Shown here: in pieces, positions 18,100-26,364 of the stretch
Layout: each line of letters starts with the position of its first letter
Numbering within the stretch: position 1 is the first letter of the stretch
Assembly (NCBI GenBank): GCA_031253995.1
Contig: JAIRVG010000049.1
Span: 1-64,000, forward strand
Length of the DNA stretch: 64,000 bases
Direction of reading: 5' to 3'
Source: Paucimonas sp.
GTDB taxonomy: Bacteria; Pseudomonadota; Gammaproteobacteria; Pseudomonadales; Pseudomonadaceae
Translations under genes and position numbers: made by a program
Notes under the pieces: model-generated
What the model was told of the DNA's origin: nothing
The model's database searches: none
The model's input: the letters and a program-made list of their open reading frames with translations, nothing else

Positions 18100-18195
18100 T
18101 GTCTCCCGGGCTTTTATCCCGCCGTGTAACCTCGACTGGAGGTCGTCGGCTCTCGGTCCAGACGCCCGCGCAAGCGGACCGGAACCCTAGCCGAC
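18100..18195 (-). promoter_or_regulatory. Guanidine-I (ykkC) riboswitch
   Basis: Read on the minus strand, the leader contains the ykkC hallmarks in order: CTAGGGTTCCGG, GTCTGGACCGAGAG, ACACGG-CGGGATAAAAGCC and CGGGAGA. This is the guanidine-I aptamer, which turns downstream genes on when guanidine is bound. After it, GCTCA-N7-TGAGC (18077-18097) can form a hairpin that may be part of the switch. The first gene starts 66 bases after the aptamer. No strong T-run terminator is seen, so translational control or a distal terminator is possible. Confidence 0.93.
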
Positions 18196-18284
18196 CATTT
18201 TTGGATTGTGGTGCAATTCAGCTTGCGCTGCTCCCGCACGGGGGAAGTAATGCCAGAGGCGTGCCAGGTTGTAGCGGACAAGGA

Positions 18285-18307
18285 AACGCCCCGTTTTCAG
18301 GGGCGTT
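18285..18307 (-). terminator. Hairpin upstream of the guanidine riboswitch
   Basis: AACGCCCC-GTTTTCA-GGGGCGTT is a perfect 8-bp stem. On the minus strand it is followed by TTCCTTGT, a weak T-rich tail, so it may end the transcript of the small lipoprotein gene. Apart from this and the riboswitch I see nothing in 18196-18467. Confidence 0.55.
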
Positions 18308-18467
18308 CAGGGAGGGAGTGAAGAGGCTTTGGGGGACGCGATGCGCGGTCATGGAGCACTACGCACCGCGACAGGGCGCGACTCCGGCCTCCCGGCAACT
18401 AATGGGGCAGGTTTTCAACCAGCCATTCAAGGCAAGGTGAGCTCATCAAGGGCTAGCCGGCTTGGCA

Positions 18468-18596
18468 TCAGTAGCGGTGGTAATGGCCTCCATCGTAGTA
18501 GTGCCGGTGATGCCCTCCTCCGTGCCAATACGGCCAGCAACCACTCAGCAGCAAAACGCCGGACAGCATCACGACCCACGCGGTTTTACGTTTCAT
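18468..18596 (-). CDS. Small His-rich lipoprotein
   Basis: A 42-residue protein: MKRKTAWVVMLSGVLLLSGC is a lipoprotein signal with lipobox LLSGC, Cys20 being the expected acylated residue. Only 22 residues follow (WPYWHGGGHHRHYYDGGHYHRY), with seven His and five Tyr. The ATG at 18596 is preceded by GGAGAC, a good ribosome site; a longer in-frame extension lacks one. Similar tiny His/Tyr-rich lipoproteins occur in pseudomonads without a known role. Metal binding is a reasonable guess from composition only. Confidence 0.65.
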   Translation of the reverse strand: MKRKTAWVVMLSGVLLLSGCWPYWHGGGHHRHYYDGGHYHRY

Positions 18597-18702
18597 TCGA
18601 ATGTCTCCAGGCAGGCAAAGCGGTTGCCTGCTTACGTTGGACCCCGGGTAAAAAGGAGGTTCAGGTATGGCTGGAGCCACTCGTCTGTCTTCATGGAGAC
18701 GC

Positions 18703-18727
18703 AAAAAAGCCCGCCGAAGCGGGCTTC
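18703..18727 (-). terminator. Rho-independent terminator of the yccA gene
   Basis: On the minus strand AAGCCCGC-TTCG-GCGGGCTT is followed by a T-run. It lies 17 bases after the YccA-family stop codon. Confidence 0.88.
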
Positions 18728-18744
18728 TTGTTGCAGCGTGTGAA

Positions 18745-19416
18745 TCAGTCGTCCGAGCTCATGATGCCGAACAGTTGCAGCAGGCTGACGAACAGGTTGT
18801 AGATCGATACATACAGGCTGATGGTGGCCATGATGTAGTTGCGCTCGCCGCCGTGGATGATCTGGCTGGTCTGGAAGAGGATGCAGACCGACGAGAACAG
18901 CACGAAGCCGGCGCTGATCGCCAGTTGCAGGCCGCTGATCTGGAAGAAGAAGCTCGCGACCACCGCGCCCAGCAGGACGAAGAAGCCAGCGGTGATGAAG
19001 CCGCTGAGGAAGCTCATGTCCTTGCGGGTGATCAGCACGTAGGCCGACAGGCCACCGAACACCAGGGCGGTCATGGCGAAGGCCGAGCTGACCACTTCGG
19101 CGCCACCGGCCATGCCCAGGTAGCGATTGAGGATCGGGCCGAGCAGGAAGCCCATGAAGCCGGTCAGGGCGAAGGTGGAAACCAGGCCCCAGGCCGAGTC
19201 ACGCAGCTTGGCGGTGAGGAAGAACAGACCGTAGAAACCGATCAGCACGACGAAGATGTTGGGGTAGCCGACGCGCATCTGCTGTGCAACAAAGGCCATG
19301 ACAGAACTGAAAATCAGGGTCAGGGCCAGCAGGCCGTAGGTGTTGCGCAGGACCTTGCTGACTTCCTGCTGATCGGCCTGGAGGCCGTGGTGGACGGCAT
19401 AATCCTGTTCGCGCAT
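18745..19416 (-). CDS. yccA: Bax inhibitor-1/YccA-family membrane protein
   Basis: This 223-residue protein has seven hydrophobic spans, a short cytoplasmic N-terminus (MREQDYAVHHGLQADQQEVSKVLRNTYGLLAL) and a C-terminus ending in SSDD, the typical BI-1/YccA layout. E. coli YccA is a substrate and modulator of the FtsH protease. The ATG at 19416 follows ACAGGAGTG; an upstream in-frame extension has no such site. It is a single gene with its own terminator, close to the divergent tRNA-Ser. Confidence 0.88.
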   Translation of the reverse strand: MREQDYAVHHGLQADQQEVSKVLRNTYGLLALTLIFSSVMAFVAQQMRVGYPNIFVVLIGFYGLFFLTAKLRDSAWGLVSTFALTGFMGFLLGPILNRYLGMAGGAEVVSSAFAMTALVFGGLSAYVLITRKDMSFLSGFITAGFFVLLGAVVASFFFQISGLQLAISAGFVLFSSVCILFQTSQIIHGGERNYIMATISLYVSIYNLFVSLLQLFGIMSSDD

Positions 19417-19541
19417 GGCGACACTCCTGTGGGGTTTGAAACGTTGAGTTGCAAAGATCATAACAGAGGCTTGGAAAGCAGCCACTTAGAGAGTTTGACA
19501 GCTTGTTTCATTTCGGTATGATGGCGCCCGCATGACATAGT

Positions 19542-19629
19542 GGAAGCGTGGCCGAGTGGTTTAAGGCAACGGTCTTGAAAACCGTCGATGGGCAACTATC
19601 CTAGAGTTCGAATCTCTACGCTTCCGCCA
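19542..19629 (+). tRNA. tRNA-Ser (anticodon TGA)
   Basis: The 88-base gene begins GGAAGCG and closes with CGCTTCC plus discriminator G and encoded CCA. The anticodon stem ACGGT/ACCGT holds the loop CTTGAAA, anticodon TGA. A long variable arm (GATGGGCAACTATCCT region) and TTCGAAT T-loop are present, as in serine tRNAs. Confidence 0.97.
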
Positions 19630-19638
19630 CATTTTGAG

Positions 19639-19673
19639 AAAAGCCCCTGAAATATGGGGCTTTTTTCTGTCCG
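19639..19673 (+). terminator. Terminator after tRNA-Ser
   Basis: AAAAGCCCC-TGAAATAT-GGGGCTTTTTT is a stem with T-run starting about 10 bases after the tRNA end. Confidence 0.9.
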
Positions 19674-19738
19674 CTGTTTTCCCTGCCCACGCTTCTGGAC
19701 TCAATTTCCAAGCCAGGCAACCGTACCGTCAGGACTTC

Positions 19739-20605
19739 TCACTCGGCGAGCCGCAGGTATTCATTGGCCCAGGTGTTGTACTCCCCGGGCATGGTGTAGC
19801 TGGCTACCAACTCCGATGCGCCTCTGGAACCGGATAATGCGATTCCCCGCTGCTTGCGCAAGCTTTCGTAAGTGGCCTGGACAGCCGCGAAGTAGGCCGA
19901 GTGTCCATCCACGATGATTCGTACCCCAAGCTCAGCCAGGCGCGGATCGTCACGCAAGGATTCGTTCCCATAGGTCACCAGCATGACGGGGATACGCAGC
20001 CCATCAGTGATGGACGCGAGCTGCTCGAAGTCTTTCACACCGATCAGGCACAAGGCATCGGCCCCCGCTGCCTGATAAGCCCGCGTACGCTCGATGACAT
20101 GACTCAATGACTGAGCGCTCGCGTGAGTCCGCGCGATAATCGCCATGGCGCTATCGCCCCTGGCTTCCCGAGCCGCACGGACTTTACCCGTCCCTTCGTC
20201 GACGCTGATCAACTCGAAGGGCCTGCGACCGAATTGCGCGGGCAGTAACGTATCTTCAAGCGTCAGCGCGGCAACGCCGGCCCGTTCCAGCTCAACTACG
20301 GTGCGCATGGCATTGAGCGCATTGCCATATCCATGGTCGGCATCAGCAATGATCGGCAGGCGTGCTACCCGGCCAATGCGGGTCGCCTGCTCGGCAAATT
20401 CGTTGAGGGTGATGAGCGCGATATCGGGTGCACCGAGTATCTGAAGGGAAGCAACCGATCCTCCCAGGATGCCTGCTTCGTAGCCCAGGTCAGCAGCAAT
20501 ACGTGCCGACAACGGATCAAAGACAGATGCGGTGCTGAACGTGGCCTGGCTGGCAAGCAACGCGCGAAACTGAATTCTGAGTTCGTGATGGCAGCATTTC
20601 TGCAT
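19739..20605 (-). CDS. Oxaloacetate decarboxylase, PEP mutase/isocitrate lyase family
   Basis: A 288-residue enzyme of the ICL/PEP-mutase superfamily. [30 protein letters not shown], the metal-binding ADADHGYG (Asp88, Asp90) and the [11 protein letters not shown] loop match the oxaloacetate decarboxylase of Pseudomonas (PA4872 type), which makes pyruvate and CO2 from oxaloacetate. The ATG at 20605 follows GAGGT by 4 bases and was preferred over an upstream start. It lies 74 bases after ttdB, so it should remove the oxaloacetate made by tartrate dehydratase. Function is by close family resemblance. Confidence 0.87.
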   Translation of the reverse strand: MQKCCHHELRIQFRALLASQATFSTASVFDPLSARIAADLGYEAGILGGSVASLQILGAPDIALITLNEFAEQATRIGRVARLPIIADADHGYGNALNAMRTVVELERAGVAALTLEDTLLPAQFGRRPFELISVDEGTGKVRAAREARGDSAMAIIARTHASAQSLSHVIERTRAYQAAGADALCLIGVKDFEQLASITDGLRIPVMLVTYGNESLRDDPRLAELGVRIIVDGHSAYFAAVQATYESLRKQRGIALSGSRGASELVASYTMPGEYNTWANEYLRLAE

Positions 20606-20679
20606 AGCTACCTCGAGGATGTATTGTCGATGGGATTCAGCGGGCAGCCACGGCCGTTGGCCGTCGCTGCCCGACTTCA

Positions 20680-21300
20680 TCACTTGATGAACCGCACCTG
20701 GCTGTTGATCTTCTCGATCACCGCGCCCTTGCGCTCATTGAAACGCGCCTTGTTCTGCTCGAACAGGTTGTTGCCCTTGGTGTCGATGGAGATGATCAGC
20801 GGCCCGAACTCGCGCACGCGGTTGACCCAGAGGGTCTCCGGCATGCCCAGGTCCTGCCATTCGGCCCGCTCGATCTCCTCCACCTGGGTGGCGGCCAGCA
20901 CCGCGCAGCCACCCGGGAACACCGCATGCACGGCCTTGTTCTCCAGGCAACCGGTGGTAGTCTCCGGGCCCATGCCGCCCTTGCCGACGATCAGCTTGAC
21001 GCCGGTCTGCTCGATGAACTGCTTCTCGAACTTTTCCATGCGCATGCTGGTGGTCGGGCCGATGGAGACCATCTCGAAACTGCCATCGTCCTTCTTCTTG
21101 ACGATGGGGCCGGCGTGGAAGATCGCGCCGCCACGCAGGTCGACCGGCAGCTCGCGGCCCAGTTCGATGAGACGGCGGTGGGCCACGTCGCGGCAGGTCA
21201 CCAACTGGCCGGTGAGGTAGACCACGTCGCCGACATTGAGGCCGGCCAGGTCTTCGTCGCTGATAGGGGTGCTGATGATCTTTTTCACAGGACTGTTCAC
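20680..21300 (-). CDS. ttdB: L(+)-tartrate dehydratase beta subunit
   Basis: The 206-residue protein matches E. coli TtdB over its full length: [62 protein letters not shown] and [17 protein letters not shown]. It is the swivelling domain partner of TtdA in the two-subunit class I fumarase/tartrate dehydratase that converts L-tartrate to oxaloacetate. Its start overlaps the ttdA stop by 4 bases. A few paralogous two-subunit fumarases share this fold, so fumarate as the substrate cannot be fully excluded. Confidence 0.9.
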   Translation of the reverse strand: MNSPVKKIISTPISDEDLAGLNVGDVVYLTGQLVTCRDVAHRRLIELGRELPVDLRGGAIFHAGPIVKKKDDGSFEMVSIGPTTSMRMEKFEKQFIEQTGVKLIVGKGGMGPETTTGCLENKAVHAVFPGGCAVLAATQVEEIERAEWQDLGMPETLWVNRVREFGPLIISIDTKGNNLFEQNKARFNERKGAVIEKINSQVRFIK

Positions 21301-22205
21301 AGGACTACGCCTTCGTGGGAGAGGATGTCATAGGAGAGGTCGGCATTGATGCGGATCTTGCCGCGGCGGTGCGCCCAGCAGCCGGTGGACACGGCCACGC
21401 CGATGGTCGAGGGATGGCGCGCCGAGGACTCGATGTTCACACCCATCACGCTGCTGTTGCCGGTCAGGCCCTGCGGGCCGATGCCGATTTCATTGAGCCC
21501 CTCCTCCAGCAGCTTCTCCATCATCGCCGCGCTTTCGTTGGGGTGGCTGGAGTCCACTTCACGCAGGATGGCCTTCTTCGACAGACGCGCTGCGGTTTCC
21601 ACCGAGGTCGATACCCCGACTCCTACCAATAGCGGCGGGCAGGCGTTGACACCACGCGAGGTGATGACGTCGAAGACGAACTCGGTCACCCCTTCATAGC
21701 CCTGCCCTGGCATCAATACCTTGGCCGAACCCGGCAGCGTGCAGCCGCCACCGGCCATGTACACGTCGACAATGGCGTAGTCGGCATCGGGGATGATTTC
21801 CCAGTCCAGCCACGGGATCTTGGAACCGGTGTTGGTACCGGTGTTCTTCTCGATGAAAGTCTCCACCGCGTTGTGCCGCAGCGGCCCATGGACGGTGGCT
21901 TCCTTGGTGGCGTTTTCGAGGATGCCTTCCATTTCACCCAGCAGCGGGAAGCGTGCGCCCGCCGAGATGAAGTACTGGATCACGCCGGTGTCCTGGCAGC
22001 TCGGGCGGTTGAGCTTGTCGGCGTATTCCTGGTTGTCGGCCATCGAGTCGTACACGGCGATGGCCAGCGGGTTGGTTTCCGCCGCACGCAGCTTGGCGGT
22101 CTTGGCCTTGACATCCTTGGGCAGGCGCTTGCCGATATAGGCGGTGAACTTGGCCAAGGTGTCGGTCAGCGACGAGACAGCATTTTCTTTTTCTACGGTA
22201 TCCAC
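21297..22205 (-). CDS. ttdA: L(+)-tartrate dehydratase alpha subunit (4Fe-4S)
   Basis: A 302-residue iron-sulfur subunit closely matching E. coli Ttd[19 protein letters not shown] [62 protein letters not shown] and [11 protein letters not shown]. The cysteines in NRPSC, NACPP and STGCW are the likely cluster ligands. The GTG start at 22205 follows GAGGAAATAACC, a good ribosome site. It lies 10 bases after dctA and overlaps ttdB, forming the operon dctA-ttdA-ttdB-oxaloacetate decarboxylase. Confidence 0.9.
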   Translation of the reverse strand: MDTVEKENAVSSLTDTLAKFTAYIGKRLPKDVKAKTAKLRAAETNPLAIAVYDSMADNQEYADKLNRPSCQDTGVIQYFISAGARFPLLGEMEGILENATKEATVHGPLRHNAVETFIEKNTGTNTGSKIPWLDWEIIPDADYAIVDVYMAGGGCTLPGSAKVLMPGQGYEGVTEFVFDVITSRGVNACPPLLVGVGVSTSVETAARLSKKAILREVDSSHPNESAAMMEKLLEEGLNEIGIGPQGLTGNSSVMGVNIESSARHPSTIGVAVSTGCWAHRRGKIRINADLSYDILSHEGVVL

Positions 22206-22215
22206 GGTTATTTCC

Positions 22216-23562
22216 TCATTGCATCACAAGGTTTTTTTTATCGGTAGGGGTGGCCGCTTCTGCGGCGGGGGTGGCGCTGGCTGGTGGTTCGGGTTGCGCC
22301 ACGGCCTGGCCGTCGAGCACCTGGTTCATCCGTGCGCTGTCCAGGGCGCCGACCCACTTGGCGATGGCCATGGTGCCGACGGCATTGCCAATGGTGTTGG
22401 TGATGGCCCGGGCTTCGGACATGAAGCGGTCGACGCCGAGCAGCAGGACCATGCCGGCCACCGGAATGTTGTCCATGGTCGCCAGGGTCGCGGCCAGGGT
22501 AATGAAGCCCGAGCCGGTCACGCCTGCGGAGCCCTTTGAGGTAAGCAGCAGCACACCGAGCACGATCAGCTGGTCCATCAGGGTCAGCGGAGTGTTGGTG
22601 GCCTGGGCGATGAAGATCGCCGCCATGGTGTAGTAGATGCATTGGCCATCGGGGTTGAAGGTCAGCCCCGACGGGATCACCAGGCCTACCACAGGCTTGG
22701 ATACACCCACCTTCTCCAGCTTGTTCATCAGCTGCGGCACCACCGATTCGGACGAGCTCGTGCCAAGCACGGTGAACAGCTCTTCGCGCAGGTACTTGAG
22801 GAACTTCCACAGGCTGAAGCCCGACATCCTCGCGATACTGCCCAGCACCACCACCACGAACAGGAAGCAGGTCAGGTACATGGTCGCCATCAGCTTGCCC
22901 AGCGACACGATCGAGCCCAGGCCGTATTTGCCGACGGTGAAGGCCATCGCGCCACAGGCCGCCAGCGGTGCAACACGCATGACCATGCCGACGATGTAGA
23001 ACATGCCGTGAGAGAACGCCTCCAGCACATCGACCACCGGCTTGCCGCGCTCGCCGAGGTTGGCCAGGGCGATACCGAGCAAGGTCGAGAACAGCAGGAT
23101 CGGCAGGATCTCGTTCTTGGCGAAGGCATCGGTGACGCTGGCTGGAATCAGGTGCAGCAGGAAGTCGGTGAGGCCACCGGAACCACTGGCGGCAGCTGCG
23201 GTGTAGGTGGAAATGGCCTTGGAATCGAGGGTGGAGGGGTCGACATTCATGCCCTGCCCCGGCTGCACCAGATTGACCACGATCAGGCCCAGCACCAGGG
23301 CAAACGTCGAAAGCACCTCGAAGTAGATCAACGCGCGGGCGCCAACCCGGCCAAGCTCCTTCATGTTTTCCATCTTGGCGATGCCCAGCACCACCGTGGC
23401 GAAGATGATCGGTGCGAAGACCATCTTGATCAGTTTGATGAACGCGTCACCCAGCGGCTTCATATCGGTGCCGATATGTGGCCAGAAGACTCCCAATGCG
23501 ATGCCGATTGTTACGCCTATCAGCACCTGCACATACAACTTACCTACCCAACGTCTGGCCAT
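22216..23562 (-). CDS. dctA: C4-dicarboxylate/tartrate:cation symporter (DctA family)
   Basis: This 448-residue inner-membrane carrier has the DctA/GltP signature: [38 protein letters not shown] (serine-rich hairpin), [32 protein letters not shown] hairpin and the [15 protein letters not shown] helix. It is the first gene of the tartrate dehydratase operon, divergent from a LysR gene, so tartrate or another C4 acid is the probable cargo. A paralogue with very similar sequence lies at 36102-37436. The last 25 residues, rich in Ala and Pro, differ between the two. Confidence 0.88.
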   Translation of the reverse strand: MARRWVGKLYVQVLIGVTIGIALGVFWPHIGTDMKPLGDAFIKLIKMVFAPIIFATVVLGIAKMENMKELGRVGARALIYFEVLSTFALVLGLIVVNLVQPGQGMNVDPSTLDSKAISTYTAAAASGSGGLTDFLLHLIPASVTDAFAKNEILPILLFSTLLGIALANLGERGKPVVDVLEAFSHGMFYIVGMVMRVAPLAACGAMAFTVGKYGLGSIVSLGKLMATMYLTCFLFVVVVLGSIARMSGFSLWKFLKYLREELFTVLGTSSSESVVPQLMNKLEKVGVSKPVVGLVIPSGLTFNPDGQCIYYTMAAIFIAQATNTPLTLMDQLIVLGVLLLTSKGSAGVTGSGFITLAATLATMDNIPVAGMVLLLGVDRFMSEARAITNTIGNAVGTMAIAKWVGALDSARMNQVLDGQAVAQPEPPASATPAAEAATPTDKKNLVMQ

Positions 23563-23607
23563 AGCCGTCTCCGAATTATTTTTGTTGATCGGATGAATTT
23601 GGCTACC

Positions 23608-23656
23608 GGGCTATCTGACGATCGCAGGCATTGCCTGCATGGCAGCTAAATAGCCC
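23608..23656. promoter_or_regulatory. Concentric inverted repeats in the dctA/LysR divergent promoter
   Basis: GGGCTAT at 23608 and ATAGCCC at 23650 flank a perfect inner palindrome GCAGGCA-T-TGCCTGC (23624-23638); both are centred within one base of 23631. They lie 46-94 bases before dctA and about 100 before the LysR gene. They may be the LysR operator or an mRNA hairpin in the dctA leader. Confidence 0.45.
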
Positions 23657-23753
23657 AGTTTTCTTGTGGTTAATCACGCAGGGTCAAGATAATGTTTTTT
23701 ATAGAATCGTGTAATACAATGAAATTAAACTCATTATTTCCTCAGAGTTAATT

Positions 23754-24680
23754 ATGAATCCTGTATCTGAACTGGCTTTTTTCACTCAACTGGTAAGAGC
23801 AGGAAGCCTGGCGGCAACAGCCAGAGAAATGAATCTCACTCCACCAGCAGTAACCAAGCGCCTGGCTCTGCTCGAAAGACGCCTTGGCGTGCGACTCCTC
23901 AATCGCACGACACGCAGCATCAGCCTCACAGCGGAGGGTGAGACCTACCTGGTCAACGCGAAGCGGATTCTTGGGGACATCGATGAGATGGAGAGGCAAG
24001 TGTCCAGTAGCCGTGCCGAGCCCAAGGGGCTGCTACGGGTGAACGCACCGCTGGGGTTCGGCCGGACACACGTGGCACCTGCCGTCTCGTCTTTTGCAAA
24101 GCTATACCCCGAGGTTGAGGTGCAGCTTCATTTGACTGATCGCCCCGTACACCTGCCCGACGATGCGATCGATGTAGCGATTCGATTTGGCGAACTGCCG
24201 GACTCCCGCCTCATAGCACGCAAAATTGCCACCAATCGGCGCCGGCTATGTGCAAGCCCCAGCTACCTGGCAACCTTCGGAAGGCCCGAAACACCACGCG
24301 ATCTGACGACACACAACTGCATCGTGCTGAGACAGAATGACGCAGCGTTCGGCATCTGGAGACTAAGCCGCGGAAAACACTCCGAGTCGATCAAGGTTCA
24401 CGGTAGCCTGAGCACCAATGATGGCGAGGTAGCCCTGAACTGGGCTCTCGATGGCCACGGCATCCTCATGAGGGCGGAATGGAATCTCGCTGATCACCTG
24501 CGATCCGGGCGATTGGAGGAAGTGCTAGAGGACTACGAAACACCTCCAGCAGACATCTATGCCGTCTATCTGGAGCGCTTGAACCTGTCCGCCAAGGTTT
24601 CGTTCTTCATTGATCATCTGCGCAAGTTGTTCGGTCCAAACACCAACCGCTCGGAGGGCTTTCTGGACGCATGGCGGTAA
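23754..24680 (+). CDS. LysR-family regulator of the tartrate operon
   Basis: The 308-residue protein starts with the LysR winged helix (MNPVSELAFFTQLVRAGSLAATAREMNLTPPAVTKRLALLERRLGVRLLNR) followed by an effector domain (GLLRVNAPLGFGRTHVAPAVSSF). It is of the large CrgA/DsdC-like subgroup whose members sit divergent from small catabolic operons. Its position opposite dctA-ttdAB makes it the likely activator responding to tartrate. Effector identity is inferred. It is A+T-richer near the start than its neighbours. Confidence 0.85.
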   Translation: MNPVSELAFFTQLVRAGSLAATAREMNLTPPAVTKRLALLERRLGVRLLNRTTRSISLTAEGETYLVNAKRILGDIDEMERQVSSSRAEPKGLLRVNAPLGFGRTHVAPAVSSFAKLYPEVEVQLHLTDRPVHLPDDAIDVAIRFGELPDSRLIARKIATNRRRLCASPSYLATFGRPETPRDLTTHNCIVLRQNDAAFGIWRLSRGKHSESIKVHGSLSTNDGEVALNWALDGHGILMRAEWNLADHLRSGRLEEVLEDYETPPADIYAVYLERLNLSAKVSFFIDHLRKLFGPNTNRSEGFLDAWR

Positions 24681-24784
24681 TGGCGTGAACGGCTTTTTCG
24701 CAACGTCTTTTCCGCTCGCACGGCGCGACCGAACCCGTAACAATATTTTACATCTCAGGATGGGGCCTCTATGATCAGCTCGCT

Positions 24785-24845
24785 GGAGATGGCATTCCTC
24801 CACTAACCAACCGCTGCGCCCGTAGCAGCTGATGATGCCTACAGA
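24785..24845 (+). promoter_or_regulatory. Fluoride riboswitch (crcB motif)
   Basis: The leader holds the fluoride aptamer landmarks: GGAGATGGCATTCCTCC, then ACTAACC, a variable hairpin (GCTGCGCCCGTAGC), and CTGATGATGCCTACAG. It precedes a CLC-type exporter, a standard fluoride-resistance gene. Binding of fluoride should stabilise the aptamer and let transcription continue. Confidence 0.93.
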
Positions 24846-24896
24846 TACCTGATCAAGACAGGTCTGTAGGCGTTCGCACGCAGAATCCCCTTTTTT
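24837..24896 (+). terminator. Expression-platform terminator of the fluoride riboswitch
   Basis: GCCTACAGA (24837-24845) pairs with TCTGTAGGC (24863-24871), extended by ACCTG/CAGGT. The left arm is shared with the 3' end of the aptamer, so the two folds exclude each other. A T-run follows at 24891-24896, after a 19-base gap containing a small GCG/CGC hairpin, so the terminator is not textbook. Confidence 0.65.
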
Positions 24897-24930
24897 GGTC
24901 AGGCCCACTTTCCTTCGTGTGGCAGACCAA

Positions 24931-26259
24931 ATGTCAAAACTCAAAAGACCTGAACAACTCGACCTTTTTCACTACATCGGGAAATGGCTGCTTATCTCAA
25001 GCGTAGTGGCTTTACTCGCAGGGTCGACATCCGCGCTATTCCTGTTCTCCCTGGATCATGCGACCCAATGGCGTGAAGCCCATCGCTGGGCAATCTGGAT
25101 GCTCCCGCTCGCCGGCTTCGTTGTAGGCCTGGTCTATCACCTCTTCGGCAAACCAGTAGACGCAGGAAACAACCTGCTGATCGACGAGATACATGATCCC
25201 AAGAAGACGGTGCCACTACGTATGGTACCGCTGGTGCTGGGAGGTACCGTGATTTCCCATCTGTTTGGCGCCTCGGTCGGACGTGAAGGGACTGCCGTTC
25301 AAATGGGGGGCGCCCTTGCCGATCAGGTGACTCACCTATTGCGCCTTCGTCGTGAGGACCGTCGAATTGTACTCATGGCAGGCATCAGTGCAGGCTTTGC
25401 CTCCGTATTCGGAACGCCACTTGCCGGAGCGCTTTTCGGCCTTGAAGTGCTTGCCATTGGCCGCATGCGATATGACGCGTTGTTCCCGTGCATGGTCGCG
25501 GCCATCATCGCCGACCAAGTCGGTCTGCTTTGGGGCGTTGTCCATACGCATTACGCCATCGGCGATATCGTTCCCATACACTTTTGGACGGTACTGGCTG
25601 TCGTGGCTGCAGGAGTCGTATTCGGGCTGACAGCGCGTTTATTTGCCATCGTCACCCATACACTCAGTGCATCGATGAAGCGGCTGATCGTCTATCCGCC
25701 AATGCGCCCAGTACTTGGCGGCATCGTGATCGCCACCGCAGCATGGGCTTTCGATGGCTATCAGTACATCGGCCTGGGCATCCCGGGCATCGTCCAGTCC
25801 TTCGAAACGCCCGTGGCACCCTGGGACTGGCTGGGCAAACTTGCGTTCACCGTGGTCTCGCTGGGAACAGGCTTCAAGGGGGGAGAAGTAACCCCACTGT
25901 TCTACATCGGCGCGACGTTGGGCAACGCGCTTGCCCCCCTGCTTCATCTGCCATTCTCGATGCTCGCGGGTATCGGCTTCGTTGCAGTCTTCGCAGGAGC
26001 CGCCAACACGCCATTGGCGACCATCGTGATGGCCATGGAACTGTTTGGTCCCGACATCGCCCCTCTCGCTGCCATCGCCTGCATCGCCAGCTATCTGGTA
26101 TCCGGGCATACCGGAATCTATCAAGCTCAGCGAGTGGGCCAGAGCAAACATCGTCATGCCCTCCCAGAAAACATTCGCCTGTCTGAGATCAGGGTATTTC
26201 AGGGGAAACAAGACGCCACGGGCGCGCCTGGAAAGACCGCGAGGGAAGAGCATGAATGA
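24931..26259 (+). CDS. Fluoride/proton antiporter of the CLC-F family
   Basis: A 442-residue CLC transporter that should expel fluoride across the inner membrane. The gating glutamate is Glu119 in GASVGREGTAVQMGG. In place of the chloride-binding GSGIP loop it has DAGNNLLIDEIH (Asn80, Asn81), and the third motif reads GFKGGEVTPLF rather than GGIFAP. Both changes are typical of the fluoride-selective CLC-F clade. The ATG at 24931 was chosen; an in-frame GTG 36 bases upstream would fall in the riboswitch T-run. The upstream fluoride riboswitch is independent support. Monocistronic. Confidence 0.9.
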   Translation: MSKLKRPEQLDLFHYIGKWLLISSVVALLAGSTSALFLFSLDHATQWREAHRWAIWMLPLAGFVVGLVYHLFGKPVDAGNNLLIDEIHDPKKTVPLRMVPLVLGGTVISHLFGASVGREGTAVQMGGALADQVTHLLRLRREDRRIVLMAGISAGFASVFGTPLAGALFGLEVLAIGRMRYDALFPCMVAAIIADQVGLLWGVVHTHYAIGDIVPIHFWTVLAVVAAGVVFGLTARLFAIVTHTLSASMKRLIVYPPMRPVLGGIVIATAAWAFDGYQYIGLGIPGIVQSFETPVAPWDWLGKLAFTVVSLGTGFKGGEVTPLFYIGATLGNALAPLLHLPFSMLAGIGFVAVFAGAANTPLATIVMAMELFGPDIAPLAAIACIASYLVSGHTGIYQAQRVGQSKHRHALPENIRLSEIRVFQGKQDATGAPGKTAREEHE

Positions 26260-26364
26260 TGGACCCTGACCAGGCGCCGAGAGGTTTGATCCCAGCTCTT
26301 GCGCCTGACCTTGACTGCTGAGGTTGCCTTCACGGATGGGCCGTAACGTCAGAAGAAGGACCTG

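Noticed and set aside
19542..19760. tRNA-Ser as an integration site for an island
   Set aside because: No integrase gene and no repeated copy of the tRNA 3' end found downstream by eye; the next genes are ordinary catabolic genes.
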